A stretch of 64,000 bases of DNA from an uncultured Legionella sp. (GCA_902168255.1 CABHON010000024.1:45406-109405); one strand, 5' to 3'; positions 27,229-37,452 are shown, counted from the stretch's first letter. The notes: generated from the letters alone by a model not told the origin. Translations and numbers: made by a program.

Positions 27229-28613
27229 TCAATTACTTTCCAATGACACATATTATAAGATTCACTCACATCAATCGCACGAAGAAAATCTGCTTCGTGA
27301 CTGATAATGAGTAAGGTTCCTGTGTACGTTTTTAAAATTTGCGTGATGTGATTTTTAGTCGTCAAATCAATATTATTTGTCACTTCATCTAAAATCATCA
27401 GTTTAGGTCGTTGCAGGGCAATGGCTGCTAAACTTAATCTTGCTTTTTCGCCGCCCGATAAAAAGTGAATGGGCCGATGTACTTCATCATTTTTTCGAAA
27501 TAAAAACTGATTCAGAAAGTATCTCCATTCTGCATGAGTAAACGATGCGTTTAACGTTTCGAGGTGTTCCAAGACAGTTTTATCTTGAGGCAATAATGAA
27601 TAATGTTGATCAAGATAGGCAATATCTTGAGACAAAGGGGTTACCCATTCACCGGTTTTTTGTATGCTTGGGTCGTTTAAAATGGCTTTGACCAATAAGG
27701 ATTTTCCACTGCCATTAGGCCCTTCTAATGCAATACGACTACCGCCTGAAATATGTAAATGAATATGGTTCAAAAATGGCGATTCATAACCACAACTGCC
27801 GTCTTGAATGCTAATTCCTGATTTTTTGTCCATTCCTGAAATAATATCAAAAGTATAATGAATTTCTTCCGGTTGCCATAGCTGATTTTTCTGATCGGCA
27901 ATATAGCTTTTTACTTGATTTAAATAGGCATTATTTTTATTGGCGGTACGTTCTCCCCTGCCCTGCGCGCTGCGTAAAGCAATTTTATCTTTATCGTACT
28001 TTTTCTCACCATGCGCTTTTTTCTTTTTACGTCGCTCTTGCTCTGTCATCAGCGCTTCATGCTGCGCTTTTTGCGCGCGTTTTAATTGAGAAAGCTGAGA
28101 AGCAAGTTGTTCTTTTTCTTGCTGTAGCTGTTCCAAATAATAGGTATATTTGCCATGAAATACACGTATTTGACCATCCACAATATGCCATAAAGTATCA
28201 ATGTGGTGATTCAGTAGCTCCATATCATGTGACACAATAATTTGTGTCGATGTGTGCTGTTTTAATAAGCGCATCAAGGATTGCCGATTGTGTTTATCCA
28301 AATGATTCGTGGGTTCGTCCAGCAATAAAATACTGGGCGATTCAGCTAAAGCCAAGGATAATTTTTTATTGAAACGCTGACCACCGCTTAAAGTATTCAA
28401 GTCATCAATAATTTGGGGCACATAACCGACAGTAATATGCGATTCTCGGCAAAGCGCCAAAATATGCCGCAATAAGCTCGATTTGCCTGAGCCGTTATCG
28501 CCAATAATAGCAATTTTTTCGCCAGGATAAAGCGTGTAATTAAAATCTGCAAAACAGAGTGTATCGCCGAAAGAAAGTGAAAGATTTGAGATTTGTATCG
28601 GTGTATGATGCAT
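27225..28613 (-). CDS. ABC-F family ATPase
   Basis: A 462-residue ABC-F protein with two nucleotide-binding domains and no membrane segments: Walker A GDNGSGKSS and GPNGSGKSL, signatures LSGGQ and LSGGE, Walker B LLLDEPTNHLD and LMILDEVTNN. A Lys-rich linker (ERRKKKKAHGEKKYDK) joins them. ABC-F proteins act on the ribosome, some giving antibiotic resistance. It is shorter than EttA or Uup (over 540 residues), closer to resistance-type members, but this is not decisive. The ribosome site GGAGGTG at 28619-28625 is strong. It is co-transcribed with the MFS gene. Confidence 0.85.
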   Translation of the reverse strand: MHHTPIQISNLSLSFGDTLCFADFNYTLYPGEKIAIIGDNGSGKSSLLRHILALCRESHITVGYVPQIIDDLNTLSGGQRFNKKLSLALAESPSILLLDEPTNHLDKHNRQSLMRLLKQHTSTQIIVSHDMELLNHHIDTLWHIVDGQIRVFHGKYTYYLEQLQQEKEQLASQLSQLKRAQKAQHEALMTEQERRKKKKAHGEKKYDKDKIALRSAQGRGERTANKNNAYLNQVKSYIADQKNQLWQPEEIHYTFDIISGMDKKSGISIQDGSCGYESPFLNHIHLHISGGSRIALEGPNGSGKSLLVKAILNDPSIQKTGEWVTPLSQDIAYLDQHYSLLPQDKTVLEHLETLNASFTHAEWRYFLNQFLFRKNDEVHRPIHFLSGGEKARLSLAAIALQRPKLMILDEVTNNIDLTTKNHITQILKTYTGTLLIISHEADFLRAIDVSESYNMCHWKVIE

Positions 28614-28786
28614 AGAGCACCTCCATCAACCATTGTTAAAAAGAAAAGAACAAAAATGGAAGATGTTAGTTGCGCACCGGCTCACCTGTATGAACTTAAA
28701 TAGATGTGTGTATTTTAAGAAAAAAGACTTTCTTAAGTCAAGCGTTATTTGTTAAAATAATAGTTTGTTTATCAGACATTAATTAT
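28614..28786. promoter_or_regulatory. Divergent promoter region, ABC-F / LysR
   Basis: The 173 bp between the divergent ABC-F and LysR genes includes an inverted repeat GACTT-TCTT-AAGTC at 28726-28739, a plausible LysR binding site. LysR regulators often control the divergent gene, so the ABC-F/MFS pair is a candidate target. The distance also leaves room for a leader peptide on the ABC-F side, but none was clear. Confidence 0.4.
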
Positions 28787-29695
28787 ATGAATATCTATCG
28801 TATCAATCTTAATCTCTTAAAAGTCTTTGTAGTACTCATGCGAGAGCAACACGTATCTGCAGCGGCAGAATGTTTACATTTGACCCAACCTGCCATTAGT
28901 AATTCGTTACAACAATTACGAGAATTATTTCAAGATGAATTATTGATTCGCGGACCAAAAAAGATGATTCCTACGAAAAAAGCATTGTTACTGGCACCAC
29001 AAGTGGAGCAAGCCTTGCGTCAATTAGAAACATCGCTTTTTTATTCAGATGCGTTTGATTACCAAACCTCAACACGCACTTTTCATATCGGTATGAGCGA
29101 TTATTCGGGGTGTGTTTTACTGCCAAAAATTTATGAAACATTAGCTAAAGTGGCACCCAATATTTCACTTAAAATACTGACCTATCATGAATTTTCAGCG
29201 GAAGATTTTGAAAATGAAACCCTTGATTTAGGCATTGGCTTAGAAAGAAAGCTGCCGAAGCCATTATTACAAGAACAATTGTTTGGTGATAGCTCGGTAT
29301 GTGTAGCCCATAAAAATCATGCAATGTTTAAAGAGTCTTTCACACTGGAACAGTATTTAGAACTTGAGCATTTAACTACCTGCATTTATTTGGAAACAGG
29401 CTTATCGCGCGCCGATTTTGCATTGAAAAAACTGGGATTAGAACGTCGTATTAAATTAACTTTGCCAAATGTTTTGCCAGCATTTCAATTATTAGCCACG
29501 TCCAATTTGGTTGGTACCTTTTCCAAAAATATTGTCGTTATGGCGGAAAAACAATACCCGTTAAAACACATCAAACCACCTTTCGATATTCCACCCTATT
29601 ACATTGCCCAGATTTGGCATCGACAACAAGATAACGACAGCGGTTTGATGTGGTTAAGAAATCTCATCAAAGAAATCTGCAATTATCATTTTTAG
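28787..29695 (+). CDS. LysR-family transcriptional regulator
   Basis: A 302-residue LysR regulator counted from the ATG at 28787. The 27 extra residues of the longer frame are hydrophobic and precede the conserved start NIYRINLNLLKVF. The DNA-binding domain includes HVSAAAECLHLTQPAISNSLQQLRE. The effector domain is of the NodD/LeuO-like type (LRELFQDELLIRGPKKM is a typical NodD-group sequence). It is divergent from ABC-F and 82 bp upstream of the MHS transporter. Confidence 0.85.
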   Translation: MNIYRINLNLLKVFVVLMREQHVSAAAECLHLTQPAISNSLQQLRELFQDELLIRGPKKMIPTKKALLLAPQVEQALRQLETSLFYSDAFDYQTSTRTFHIGMSDYSGCVLLPKIYETLAKVAPNISLKILTYHEFSAEDFENETLDLGIGLERKLPKPLLQEQLFGDSSVCVAHKNHAMFKESFTLEQYLELEHLTTCIYLETGLSRADFALKKLGLERRIKLTLPNVLPAFQLLATSNLVGTFSKNIVVMAEKQYPLKHIKPPFDIPPYYIAQIWHRQQDNDSGLMWLRNLIKEICNYHF

Positions 29696-29777
29696 TGATA
29701 ATTACTATAAAAATAATTCATTTCACTTATATTAAAACGCTCGTTATACTGTCTGAAATTTTTTAAACAGTATCAAC

Positions 29778-31040
29778 ATGAGTCAAACATTTAAGAAAAC
29801 AATTATTGCTGGTGTATTCGGGAATATTCTAGAAAGCTACGATTTTTCCGTCTATGCATTTTTTTCACCGATACTGAGCCAGATCTTTTTCCCGAACAAC
29901 AGTACTTTTATTGCCCTCTTGCTGACTTTTGGTATTTTTGCGTTAAGTTTTTTAGTGCGTCCCTTTGGCGGCATTGTATTTGGTTTTTTAGGCGATAGTG
30001 TCGGTAGAAAAAAAACATTGATTATTTCGATTGCGTTGATGTCCATTCCCACCCTGTTATTAGGATTATTACCTGGTTATGTGTCAATTGGAATAGGTGC
30101 GCCCTTATTACTCACTGCATTACGCTTATTACAAGGCATTTCCATCAGTGGCGAATTGGCTACCAGTATGTCTTACTTAGTCGAACACGCACCACCACAA
30201 AAAAGAGGATTGATTGGCAGTCTGACATTGTGTACCTCTTGTGCAGGTGGCGTGATTGGATCTGCATTCATTGCACTACTTTCACTGCTATTATCTCATC
30301 AACAACTGATGGATTGGGGTTGGCGCTTACCTTTTATTTTTGGTGGATGTCTTGGATTAATAGGGCTTTATCTCCGAGTACGCGTTCCTTTACAAGAAAC
30401 AGCGTTATTTGAAAAAGCAAAAAAAGAGAAAACACTATCTTTTATTCAACATTATCGACAATTGAATTATAAATCTGTTATGAATGCGATGCTGTTAACC
30501 GGCATCATGGCCATGGGTTTTTATTTTTACATGGGCTACTTCAATACCTTTTTAATCAAAACGTTAGGTCATGCTACTCAGCCTATTATGGCAATTAATT
30601 TTATTAGCCAAGTGGCTTTAGCTTTATTGATGCCCTTATTTGGTTGGCTATCGGATAAAAGAGGCCGAAAACCTGTTTTTAAAATGGGTGTCATAGGATT
30701 ATTAGTAGGCAGTTACCCTGTCTTTTATTGCCTTCAACAAACACTCCCCTGGGTTCTCATCGGTGAATTATTATTTATTATTTTAATTGCACCCTTAATT
30801 GCCTTATTACCCACCATGCTCGCCGAAATGTTTCAAACAAAAACGCGCAATACGGGAATTGCGTTGGGATATAACTTAGGACAAGCACTTTTCGGTGGAA
30901 CAGCTCCTCTGATTGCATTAAGCCTAACGCAAAGTACTCACAATTTTTATGCGCCAGCTTGGTATTTAATGGCCGCCAGTTTTTTATCTTTATTGACTCT
31001 ATTTTTTATCAAAGAAAGTTACCAACAAACATTAACATGA
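29778..31040 (+). CDS. MFS transporter of the metabolite:H+ symporter (ProP-like) group
   Basis: A 420-residue, 12-helix transporter. The start sequence GVFGNILESYDFSVYAFF and loop FLGDSVGRKKTL are typical of the MHS (ProP/KgtP/ShiA) group, which import organic acids or osmolytes with protons. Substrate unknown. It heads a plus-strand set (MHS, GFA, SDR, MFS, GNAT) with spacing of about 10-20 bp between genes. Confidence 0.8.
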   Translation: MSQTFKKTIIAGVFGNILESYDFSVYAFFSPILSQIFFPNNSTFIALLLTFGIFALSFLVRPFGGIVFGFLGDSVGRKKTLIISIALMSIPTLLLGLLPGYVSIGIGAPLLLTALRLLQGISISGELATSMSYLVEHAPPQKRGLIGSLTLCTSCAGGVIGSAFIALLSLLLSHQQLMDWGWRLPFIFGGCLGLIGLYLRVRVPLQETALFEKAKKEKTLSFIQHYRQLNYKSVMNAMLLTGIMAMGFYFYMGYFNTFLIKTLGHATQPIMAINFISQVALALLMPLFGWLSDKRGRKPVFKMGVIGLLVGSYPVFYCLQQTLPWVLIGELLFIILIAPLIALLPTMLAEMFQTKTRNTGIALGYNLGQALFGGTAPLIALSLTQSTHNFYAPAWYLMAASFLSLLTLFFIKESYQQTLT

Positions 31041-31051
31041 GGTATTGAACG

Positions 31052-31501
31052 ATGAATAATCAAACACTGAAAGGAAGCTGCTTATGTGGCGTAATTCGCT
31101 ATCATGTCACACTACCCTTTATACAGTTTTATCATTGCCACTGCTCACAATGTCGAAAATCCACAGGAACAACCCATGGCGCCAATTTATATGCAAAGCA
31201 AGAAAATTTTTCTTGGGTGTCTGGAATGGAAAATATCGTACGCTATGACCTCATGCCAGCCAAACGTTTTGCCAGTGTTTTTTGTAAAACCTGCGGTTCA
31301 AAAGTACCCTATCCTCGAGATAAAGAATTAATGATTATTCCTGCCGGTTCTTTGGATAGCGAATTAACGATTAAACCGTCTTTAAGAGTATTTTGGGATT
31401 CGCGAGCAACATGGGACAACAGTGAAGAAAAACTTGAAAAGTTTTCTGAACGACCAGAACATTGGCCCTACTATCGGAGCAAAACATGCCAACAAAATTA
31501 A
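31052..31501 (+). CDS. GFA/CENP-V family zinc protein
   Basis: A 149-residue member of the GFA family (glutathione-dependent formaldehyde-activating enzyme-like). Zinc ligands are visible: GSCLCGVIRY, HCHCSQCRKSTG and CKTCGSKVP. The activity of most members is untested; some handle glutathione adducts. It lies 11 bp after the MHS gene, and its end overlaps the next gene start by 16 nt. Confidence 0.85.
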   Translation: MNNQTLKGSCLCGVIRYHVTLPFIQFYHCHCSQCRKSTGTTHGANLYAKQENFSWVSGMENIVRYDLMPAKRFASVFCKTCGSKVPYPRDKELMIIPAGSLDSELTIKPSLRVFWDSRATWDNSEEKLEKFSERPEHWPYYRSKTCQQN

Positions 31502-32208
31502 CACAAAAAACAGTGCTTGTTACCGGAGCGACCAAAGGCATTGGTTTGGCCATCAGTAAACATTTAACTTCTCAATGGAAAGTCATTGGCATTGCACGCC
31601 AACCACTAGATAATTTTCCAGGAAAGCTTTTTTGTACCAATTTAAGTGATAAAAAAGCTACCGAAATAACGCTTCAAGACATTCAAACGCAATATATCAT
31701 TGATGCGGTCATTAATAATGTGGGGATGACCATGCCTGTTTTTCGACAAGTGCATGAAATAGATTTAGAAGAATTGCTCGTCTTATGGAATATGAATGTG
31801 CGAACCACCGCACAAATCACTCAGACTTTTGTTGAATCCATGAAAACACAGCATTGGGGAAGAATCATTAACATTACCAGTCGAGCAGCCTCTGGCATCA
31901 ATGGCTTAGGCAGTTATGCCAGCACGAAAAGCGCTTTATCAGGACTCACTAAAACCTGGGCATTAGAACTAGCCGAATGGGGCATCACCGTTAATGCTGT
32001 TTCTCCTGGCGCCATTGATACAGAGATGTTTCGACAAAAACACCCTGTTGGCAGTGAAGCAGAACAACGAATGCTCCATGCAACACCCATGAGGCGAATT
32101 GGCAAACCATCCGAAATAGCCGCAGCGGTTAATTTTTTGCTTTCGGAAGAGGCCAGTTTCATTACCGGACAAACACTTTGTATCGATGGTGGTAGCAGCG
32201 TGATGTGA
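31486..32208 (+). CDS. Short-chain dehydrogenase/reductase
   Basis: A 240-residue SDR from the ATG at 31486; the frame opens earlier but those codons lie inside the GFA gene. The NAD(P)-binding motif VTGATKGIG, NNVG, catalytic Ser in INITSRAAS and YASTK (Tyr/Lys) match classical FabG-like SDRs. The end ITGQTLCIDGG is typical. Substrate unknown. Overlap with the GFA gene implies co-translation. Confidence 0.85.
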   Translation: MPTKLTQKTVLVTGATKGIGLAISKHLTSQWKVIGIARQPLDNFPGKLFCTNLSDKKATEITLQDIQTQYIIDAVINNVGMTMPVFRQVHEIDLEELLVLWNMNVRTTAQITQTFVESMKTQHWGRIINITSRAASGINGLGSYASTKSALSGLTKTWALELAEWGITVNAVSPGAIDTEMFRQKHPVGSEAEQRMLHATPMRRIGKPSEIAAAVNFLLSEEASFITGQTLCIDGGSSVM

Positions 32209-32227
32209 ATTACTTTCAGACTTTATT

Positions 32228-33520
32228 ATGGATAAAATAACACTTAAAGCCATCGGTATTTTTTTACTAGCTACCTCTTTTTATTGGTACGAAATGGCAC
32301 TGCAAGTAGCACCCAGTGTCATGTCTCACGCCATCATGCGTTCATTGGATTTGAATGCGGCAGGATTTGGTACATTATCCGCCTACTATTTTTACGCGTT
32401 TGCGCCCATGCAAATACCCGCAGGGCTTTTGTATGATAAATACGGACCCCGCTTACTCATGACGCTGGCACTCAGTATATGTTCAATAGGAACGTTAATA
32501 TTCGCTCTCGGCAACAGCTTCATGACGATGGCTTGCGGTCGATTCATGATGGGGTTTGGTTCAGCCTTTTCCTTTATTGGCATATTACTGCTGATTGCAC
32601 GATGGTTCCCGGCCCGTTATTTTGCGTTAATGACAGGCATTACTCAAGGAATCAGTTCTCTTGGTGCTATTTGTGGCGAATTTCCATTAGCGAAACTAGC
32701 GGTGACTTTAGGTTGGCGGCCAGCGCTGATAATATTGTCGTTAATCGGTGGATTATTAGCTATTTTGATGGGATGCTTCATTAGAGATTATCCTACTTCT
32801 GTTGCTCCTTTACCTCACCGCCCTACCCTTTCGTTGAAGCAAACTATCCAACAATTAAAATCGGTATTGCGTCACCCTCAAACCACTTGGGTGGGTTTAT
32901 ATGCTTTTGGCATTTGGGCACCGATTACCATATTTGGTGCATTATGGAGCGTCCCGTTTCTTTGTGCACATTACCCTGTTAGCACAGTCATTGCATCAAA
33001 AGCCGCCATGATGATTTGGATAGGTGTTGGCATAGGGAGCGTTCTACTGGGATGGATAGCGAACCAAATCAATAATCGTCGAGGGCCTTTAATTGTCAGT
33101 GCATTAATAGGTGGTATTACCGCGAGCATCCTACTGTATTATCCTCTTCCTTGGTCAAACATATACTTTTTGCTATTTTTATTTGGATTTGCTGCTGGCG
33201 GACAAACACTCAGCTTTGATGTGATTAAACAACATCATCTTCCTGAAAATATGGGCACGGCTTCCGGTATTAATAATATGGCGGTTCTCATGGGCGGAGC
33301 ACTCTTTCAACCATTGGTTGGGTATCTATTAGTAAAATATTGGAATCACATCACACATGCGGGTATACCTGTTTATTCACTGGGAACCTTTCAACAGGCC
33401 CTTTTCATGCTACCGCTATGTTTTACTTTGAGTTTAATCATGAGTCTTTTTTTATTAAAGATAAAGCACTACCGAAATATATACGGCATTAAATCTTGCT
33501 ATTATAATCACGTTAATTAG
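32228..33520 (+). CDS. MFS transporter
   Basis: A 430-residue, 12-helix MFS protein starting with a conserved Trp-Tyr-Glu region (FYWYEMALQVAPSVM) and the loop GLLYDKYGPRLLM. This layout is common in Legionella and Coxiella MFS proteins of unknown substrate. It is 19 bp after the SDR gene in the same direction. Confidence 0.8.
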   Translation: MDKITLKAIGIFLLATSFYWYEMALQVAPSVMSHAIMRSLDLNAAGFGTLSAYYFYAFAPMQIPAGLLYDKYGPRLLMTLALSICSIGTLIFALGNSFMTMACGRFMMGFGSAFSFIGILLLIARWFPARYFALMTGITQGISSLGAICGEFPLAKLAVTLGWRPALIILSLIGGLLAILMGCFIRDYPTSVAPLPHRPTLSLKQTIQQLKSVLRHPQTTWVGLYAFGIWAPITIFGALWSVPFLCAHYPVSTVIASKAAMMIWIGVGIGSVLLGWIANQINNRRGPLIVSALIGGITASILLYYPLPWSNIYFLLFLFGFAAGGQTLSFDVIKQHHLPENMGTASGINNMAVLMGGALFQPLVGYLLVKYWNHITHAGIPVYSLGTFQQALFMLPLCFTLSLIMSLFLLKIKHYRNIYGIKSCYYNHVN

Positions 33521-33537
33521 ATAAAGGAGAACGGCAT

Positions 33538-34134
33538 ATGTTAATCACAAAAAACATCACTGGCCAATATATTACCTTAGAACCTTTGACGCAGAACCAT
33601 AAATCTGAATTGCAATTGTTAGTAGAAGATCCCTCTATTTGGAAATACTTTCCTTATAAAGCATCCGGCAATCATTTTGAGGCATGGTTTGAAGATACGC
33701 TGAAAAAAACACAAGACAAACTGGAAATGTGTTTTGCTGTCAGATGTAATAAAACTCTGAATCTTATTGGGTCTACTCGGTTTTACTCGCTCGCCTTATC
33801 TTATCGCCGTTTGGCAATCGGCCATACTTTTTATCACATTGCTGTAAGAGGATCAGCAGTAAATCCTGAATGCAAAAAACTTCTCCTTCAAACAGCTTTT
33901 GAAACACTGGGTATTGAACGTGTTGAGCTAATGGCTGATATTAATAATCAACATTCTATTGCCGCAATAAAAAAGCTTGGCGCAACTCAAGAGGGCATTT
34001 TAAGGCAGTACATGACAATAGAAAACGGTTGTAGACTTGATAGAGCTATATTTAGCATCTTAAAATCTGAATGGCCGCATATTAGAGAAAAGCTAGACAA
34101 CAGACTTATCAACAAGTGTTTTCATGAAGCATAA
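33538..34134 (+). CDS. GNAT acetyltransferase, RimJ/RimL type
   Basis: A 198-residue GNAT protein with the RimL-like order: GQYITLEPLTQNHKSEL at the start, then NLIGSTRF and the C-terminal NNQHSIAAIKKLGATQEG. The acetyl-CoA loop is replaced by AVNPECKKLLLQTAFE, as in RimJ/RimL relatives. AAGGAG precedes the start by 9 bases. Its 3' end overlaps the convergent POT gene by 42 bp. Target unknown. Confidence 0.82.
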   Translation: MLITKNITGQYITLEPLTQNHKSELQLLVEDPSIWKYFPYKASGNHFEAWFEDTLKKTQDKLEMCFAVRCNKTLNLIGSTRFYSLALSYRRLAIGHTFYHIAVRGSAVNPECKKLLLQTAFETLGIERVELMADINNQHSIAAIKKLGATQEGILRQYMTIENGCRLDRAIFSILKSEWPHIREKLDNRLINKCFHEA

Positions 34135-35523
34135 ATAATTTCTTGTCAGTTTGCTAACCATAAACCCCAATAAAGACAATCCCATAAAACAGAGTAACGC
34201 ATGCAATGTCGTTATTTTAGTTGCTTCAACGCCTTCAGTATAATGAAAGCAACTAGAAAGAAGTCCTGATAACTTTCCGGCAATGCCGACACTCACAAAC
34301 CACATTCCCATGTAAGTAGACACTAATCCAGATGGCACACGTTGAGTAATTAATGACATACCTGTCACAGAAAAACATAATTCACTGAATGCCAAAAAGA
34401 TCAGCGCAATGATCAATGCAGCGGCGGATAATTTTGTTGAGGGTGTTAGTAATAATAAGGCAATCCACAATATCAGAAACATCAAAAAAATAAGCAGGAA
34501 GCCTAATGCAAATTTATCAATATCCTGAACGGTTTTTCCTTTAGCATCTCGATAATGCCATAATTTCCCTAAACAAGGACTCATGACAATACCACAAAAA
34601 ACCCCAATACCAATGAACTGAGAGTTGGTAAACGTAATAGAAAAAAATTGGTGATCGACGGCTGTATTGATAAAAAGCATCAACGATAGGTATTGCTGAA
34701 AAAACAAAGTGTAGTACACAATCGCCAAGCAAAAAAACAGGCTCACTGATAGCGCTATTTTTTTATCGTGATGGCGTGAAGATTGCACAATAATTATCAA
34801 GCAAATCAAAAAAGTTCCCAGGAAAACAACATCAGAAAAAGATTGATTTTTTAGCACAAACCAAGCCATACCTAGATAAAGCGTGATGACACCAGCGGCT
34901 TTCATCCAAGAAAATAATTCTTTTTTGAGGTGCGGAATCATTGTTTTCAGCTGAAAAAATCCGATAAACAACGTGGTAATACTGATGATTGAAACAAAGA
35001 TACTGGAATAAAACGGGGCTGCAAAACCATATTGATCTTTCAGCGAAGAGGCAATCCACAACGCGCATAATGCGCCAAAAATAATGGCACCATAAAAAAG
35101 ATTAAATCCTAAATCTCGCTCACCAACACTGGCTTTAGTTTTGTCATACACTTCACCAATAAAAGAAGGCAAATTGGATTTAATAAGTCCTGTGCTTAAT
35201 GTCACACAACCTAACCCCAGAAATAACCATGCTTGATTATTCGATAAAGACAAAATCACATTGCCTAATAACATACACCACGTGCCTAAAAAAGCTGTGG
35301 TGTAATGATTAAGCCATCTATCCGAAATATAGCCTCCAACAATAGCTGACGCATAGGTCAAACCCAACACATTGCCCACAAGCAAGGCACTATTACTGGC
35401 AGAATAATGAAATTTTTCAATAAACAAAAAAATTAATAACGATTTTATAATGTAATGACCGTATCGTTCACCAAACTCAGCCAGTGAGGCAATCACTAAA
35501 ATTTTCTTCTGTGCTGTTTTCAC
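34093..35523 (-). CDS. POT/PTR-family oligopeptide:H+ symporter
   Basis: A 476-residue transporter with the proton-dependent peptide transporter signatures EFGERYGHY (ExxER motif in helix 1) and GLIKSNLPSFIGEVYD in helix 4/loop. At least 12 hydrophobic segments. POT proteins import di- and tripeptides; amino-acid import is important to Legionella-like bacteria. It overlaps the convergent GNAT gene and is followed upstream by a VOC gene 3 bp away. Confidence 0.82.
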   Translation of the reverse strand: MKTAQKKILVIASLAEFGERYGHYIIKSLLIFLFIEKFHYSASNSALLVGNVLGLTYASAIVGGYISDRWLNHYTTAFLGTWCMLLGNVILSLSNNQAWLFLGLGCVTLSTGLIKSNLPSFIGEVYDKTKASVGERDLGFNLFYGAIIFGALCALWIASSLKDQYGFAAPFYSSIFVSIISITTLFIGFFQLKTMIPHLKKELFSWMKAAGVITLYLGMAWFVLKNQSFSDVVFLGTFLICLIIIVQSSRHHDKKIALSVSLFFCLAIVYYTLFFQQYLSLMLFINTAVDHQFFSITFTNSQFIGIGVFCGIVMSPCLGKLWHYRDAKGKTVQDIDKFALGFLLIFLMFLILWIALLLLTPSTKLSAAALIIALIFLAFSELCFSVTGMSLITQRVPSGLVSTYMGMWFVSVGIAGKLSGLLSSCFHYTEGVEATKITTLHALLCFMGLSLLGFMVSKLTRNYLCFMKTLVDKSVV

Positions 35524-35526
35524 GTA

Positions 35527-35898
35527 TTACCCTCGAATCTCAATGTGTTCATGGTCAGGACCTAGAAAAACCGCACGTTTCCAGTTTTCTTCCCCTGCTT
35601 TTCTTGCTGCTGTTGAATGCATCGCTCGCCATAGTATTACTTTTTTAGTGATAAGTGATTGATAATCTTCTAAAAAATTATCGGTATGTAAGCAAAAATG
35701 TTGAGTATTGATGATTTCCCCTTCTTTTTGTTCCACAAGCTCCAACATAGTATTTCCCAACATTAAATAGCTAATACGTGGTCCTTGAGGAATGACATCG
35801 TGGAATAAAACAGCAAAACCAAAATGCATTTGATAAAACTGGCAAGAATAATCGCTATCTTTGACAGTAACACTAATATGATCAATACGGGTAAACAT
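35527..35898 (-). CDS. VOC-family (glyoxalase-like) protein
   Basis: A 123-residue vicinal-oxygen-chelate fold protein with the start FTRIDHISVTVKD and end FLGPDHEHIEIRG, holding the usual His/Glu metal ligands. Members include glyoxalases and dioxygenases; which is not clear. It is in a tight minus-strand run: deformylase, alpha/beta hydrolase, VOC, POT. Confidence 0.75.
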   Translation of the reverse strand: MFTRIDHISVTVKDSDYSCQFYQMHFGFAVLFHDVIPQGPRISYLMLGNTMLELVEQKEGEIINTQHFCLHTDNFLEDYQSLITKKVILWRAMHSTAARKAGEENWKRAVFLGPDHEHIEIRG

Positions 35899-35906
35899 AG
35901 TTTTTC

Positions 35907-36782
35907 TTATGATTGATATTGTTTTAAGAAATTATCCAGCATCGGATTAAAAGCATCCGCATGTTCCCAGAACATCATGTGTTTGTCCCATGTGATTACT
36001 AAAACAGCATGCGGCGCATGCGTTTTAAGCCATGCGGATGCTTGACCTGCATAAGGACTCGCCACCACATTAAGAACAGGAATATTTTGCTTATCAAGTA
36101 ATTCAGCTTCTTTGGTGTAATCGGTGAAACTTGCATCACTGAGTAACAATAATGCCGCATAAGAAGGCGTATGCAGCATTTGATCGGTCCATCGACGTGC
36201 CTCTTTATCTGGAAGTTTTTGATCATTCATGGAAGAAACCAACTGTTGTGTAAACGCATAACGATCGTGTTCAATGCTCACCGAAGCATACTCTCGTCCT
36301 TCTGAAGCTCCCCGAGAATGCCATTCATTGAGTTTACCGACTCCTTTCGGTGCATTATCAATACAAACAAATGCTTTGATATTTTTTGTTCCTTGCTGAC
36401 GAATATAAGCATACGCATCTCGACAACCAAAAGACCAACCCACCAAGATCACTTGTTTGAGTTCTAATTTTTTTATCAAATGGGCTAAATCTTTACCATG
36501 TTGCTCATAGGTATTGTGGTCCAGCGTAGGTGGCGATAAACCCTGACTTCTTGGATCAAACGTTATCACACGATAATGTTGGCTAAAATACGGAACCTGT
36601 CTCTCAAAGAACTCATGGGTACCTGTCCATCCAGTAATAAAAACAATAGGCTGTCCTTTTCCATGATCTTCATAATACAACGAAGTATCGGGTATAGATA
36701 AATAACCAGCTGTGTTGGCCAATGTTACTTTCACCAACAGAAAAACACTCATAAAGAGTAAATATCGAACTTTCATATTCAT
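35907..36782 (-). CDS. Exported alpha/beta hydrolase
   Basis: A 291-residue alpha/beta hydrolase with an N-terminal signal peptide (KVRYLLFMSVFLLVKVTLA). The nucleophile elbow is GWSFGC (Ser), the oxyanion region FITGWTGT, and the C-terminal His sits in TWDKHMMFWEH. It would act in the periplasm or outside. Substrate unknown. It lies 8 bp before the VOC gene. Confidence 0.8.
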   Translation of the reverse strand: MNMKVRYLLFMSVFLLVKVTLANTAGYLSIPDTSLYYEDHGKGQPIVFITGWTGTHEFFERQVPYFSQHYRVITFDPRSQGLSPPTLDHNTYEQHGKDLAHLIKKLELKQVILVGWSFGCRDAYAYIRQQGTKNIKAFVCIDNAPKGVGKLNEWHSRGASEGREYASVSIEHDRYAFTQQLVSSMNDQKLPDKEARRWTDQMLHTPSYAALLLLSDASFTDYTKEAELLDKQNIPVLNVVASPYAGQASAWLKTHAPHAVLVITWDKHMMFWEHADAFNPMLDNFLKQYQS

Positions 36783-36800
36783 TACCTTAAAAAAGAGCAG

Positions 36801-37340
36801 TTATTCAGGCTCTCCACTATTCAATAAAAGTAAATCCTCAAAACCAAATTGAGAATAGTCATCAATTTTGAATGGAAAAAGAATGCCATCTAAATGATCA
36901 CATTCATGTTGAATTACTCGCGCATGAAAACCTGATACGTTCCGTTCTATTTTTTCATTATGAATAGAATAACCAGAATAGTGAATTTGTGTAAAACGCC
37001 TCACACTGCCACGAATTCCAGGCACACTGAGGCACCCTTCCAAGGCGGCTTCGGTTTCTTCTGACAACACCGTGTAGGTCGGATTAATTAAAAAAGTTTC
37101 GGGAATACTCGCTTCATGAGGATAACGTGCATTTTTTTCAAATCCAAATAAAATCACACGAACACTTACTCCTATTTGAGGCGCAGCAATGCCCACACCA
37201 CCATAGTGCTGCATTGAGTCAGCCATATCTTGATATAATTGCATGAGAAATTTTTGTTCTGACAAGATGTCTTTTATAGGTTCTGAGACTTTTAAAAGTT
37301 GTTGGTCACCCATGCGCAATACTTCTTTAATAGCCATCAT
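36801..37340 (-). CDS. def: Peptide deformylase
   Basis: A 179-residue peptide deformylase with all three motifs: GVGIAAPQIG, EGCLSVPGIRG and QHECDHLDG. The Cys and two His bind the metal and the Glu is catalytic. It removes the N-formyl group from nascent proteins. It lies among accessory genes and away from fmt, so it is probably a second copy rather than the housekeeping one; this is inference. The start may be the second Met at 37337. Confidence 0.92.
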   Translation of the reverse strand: MMAIKEVLRMGDQQLLKVSEPIKDILSEQKFLMQLYQDMADSMQHYGGVGIAAPQIGVSVRVILFGFEKNARYPHEASIPETFLINPTYTVLSEETEAALEGCLSVPGIRGSVRRFTQIHYSGYSIHNEKIERNVSGFHARVIQHECDHLDGILFPFKIDDYSQFGFEDLLLLNSGEPE

Positions 37341-37452
37341 TTACCTCAATAACTTCAATAGGCTCATCTTCCCCCCATCCAAAAAAATATTAAAATCATG
37401 GGTTAATACTATGATAAAATAAGGCCTTCGCTATATTATACAATTTTTTTCC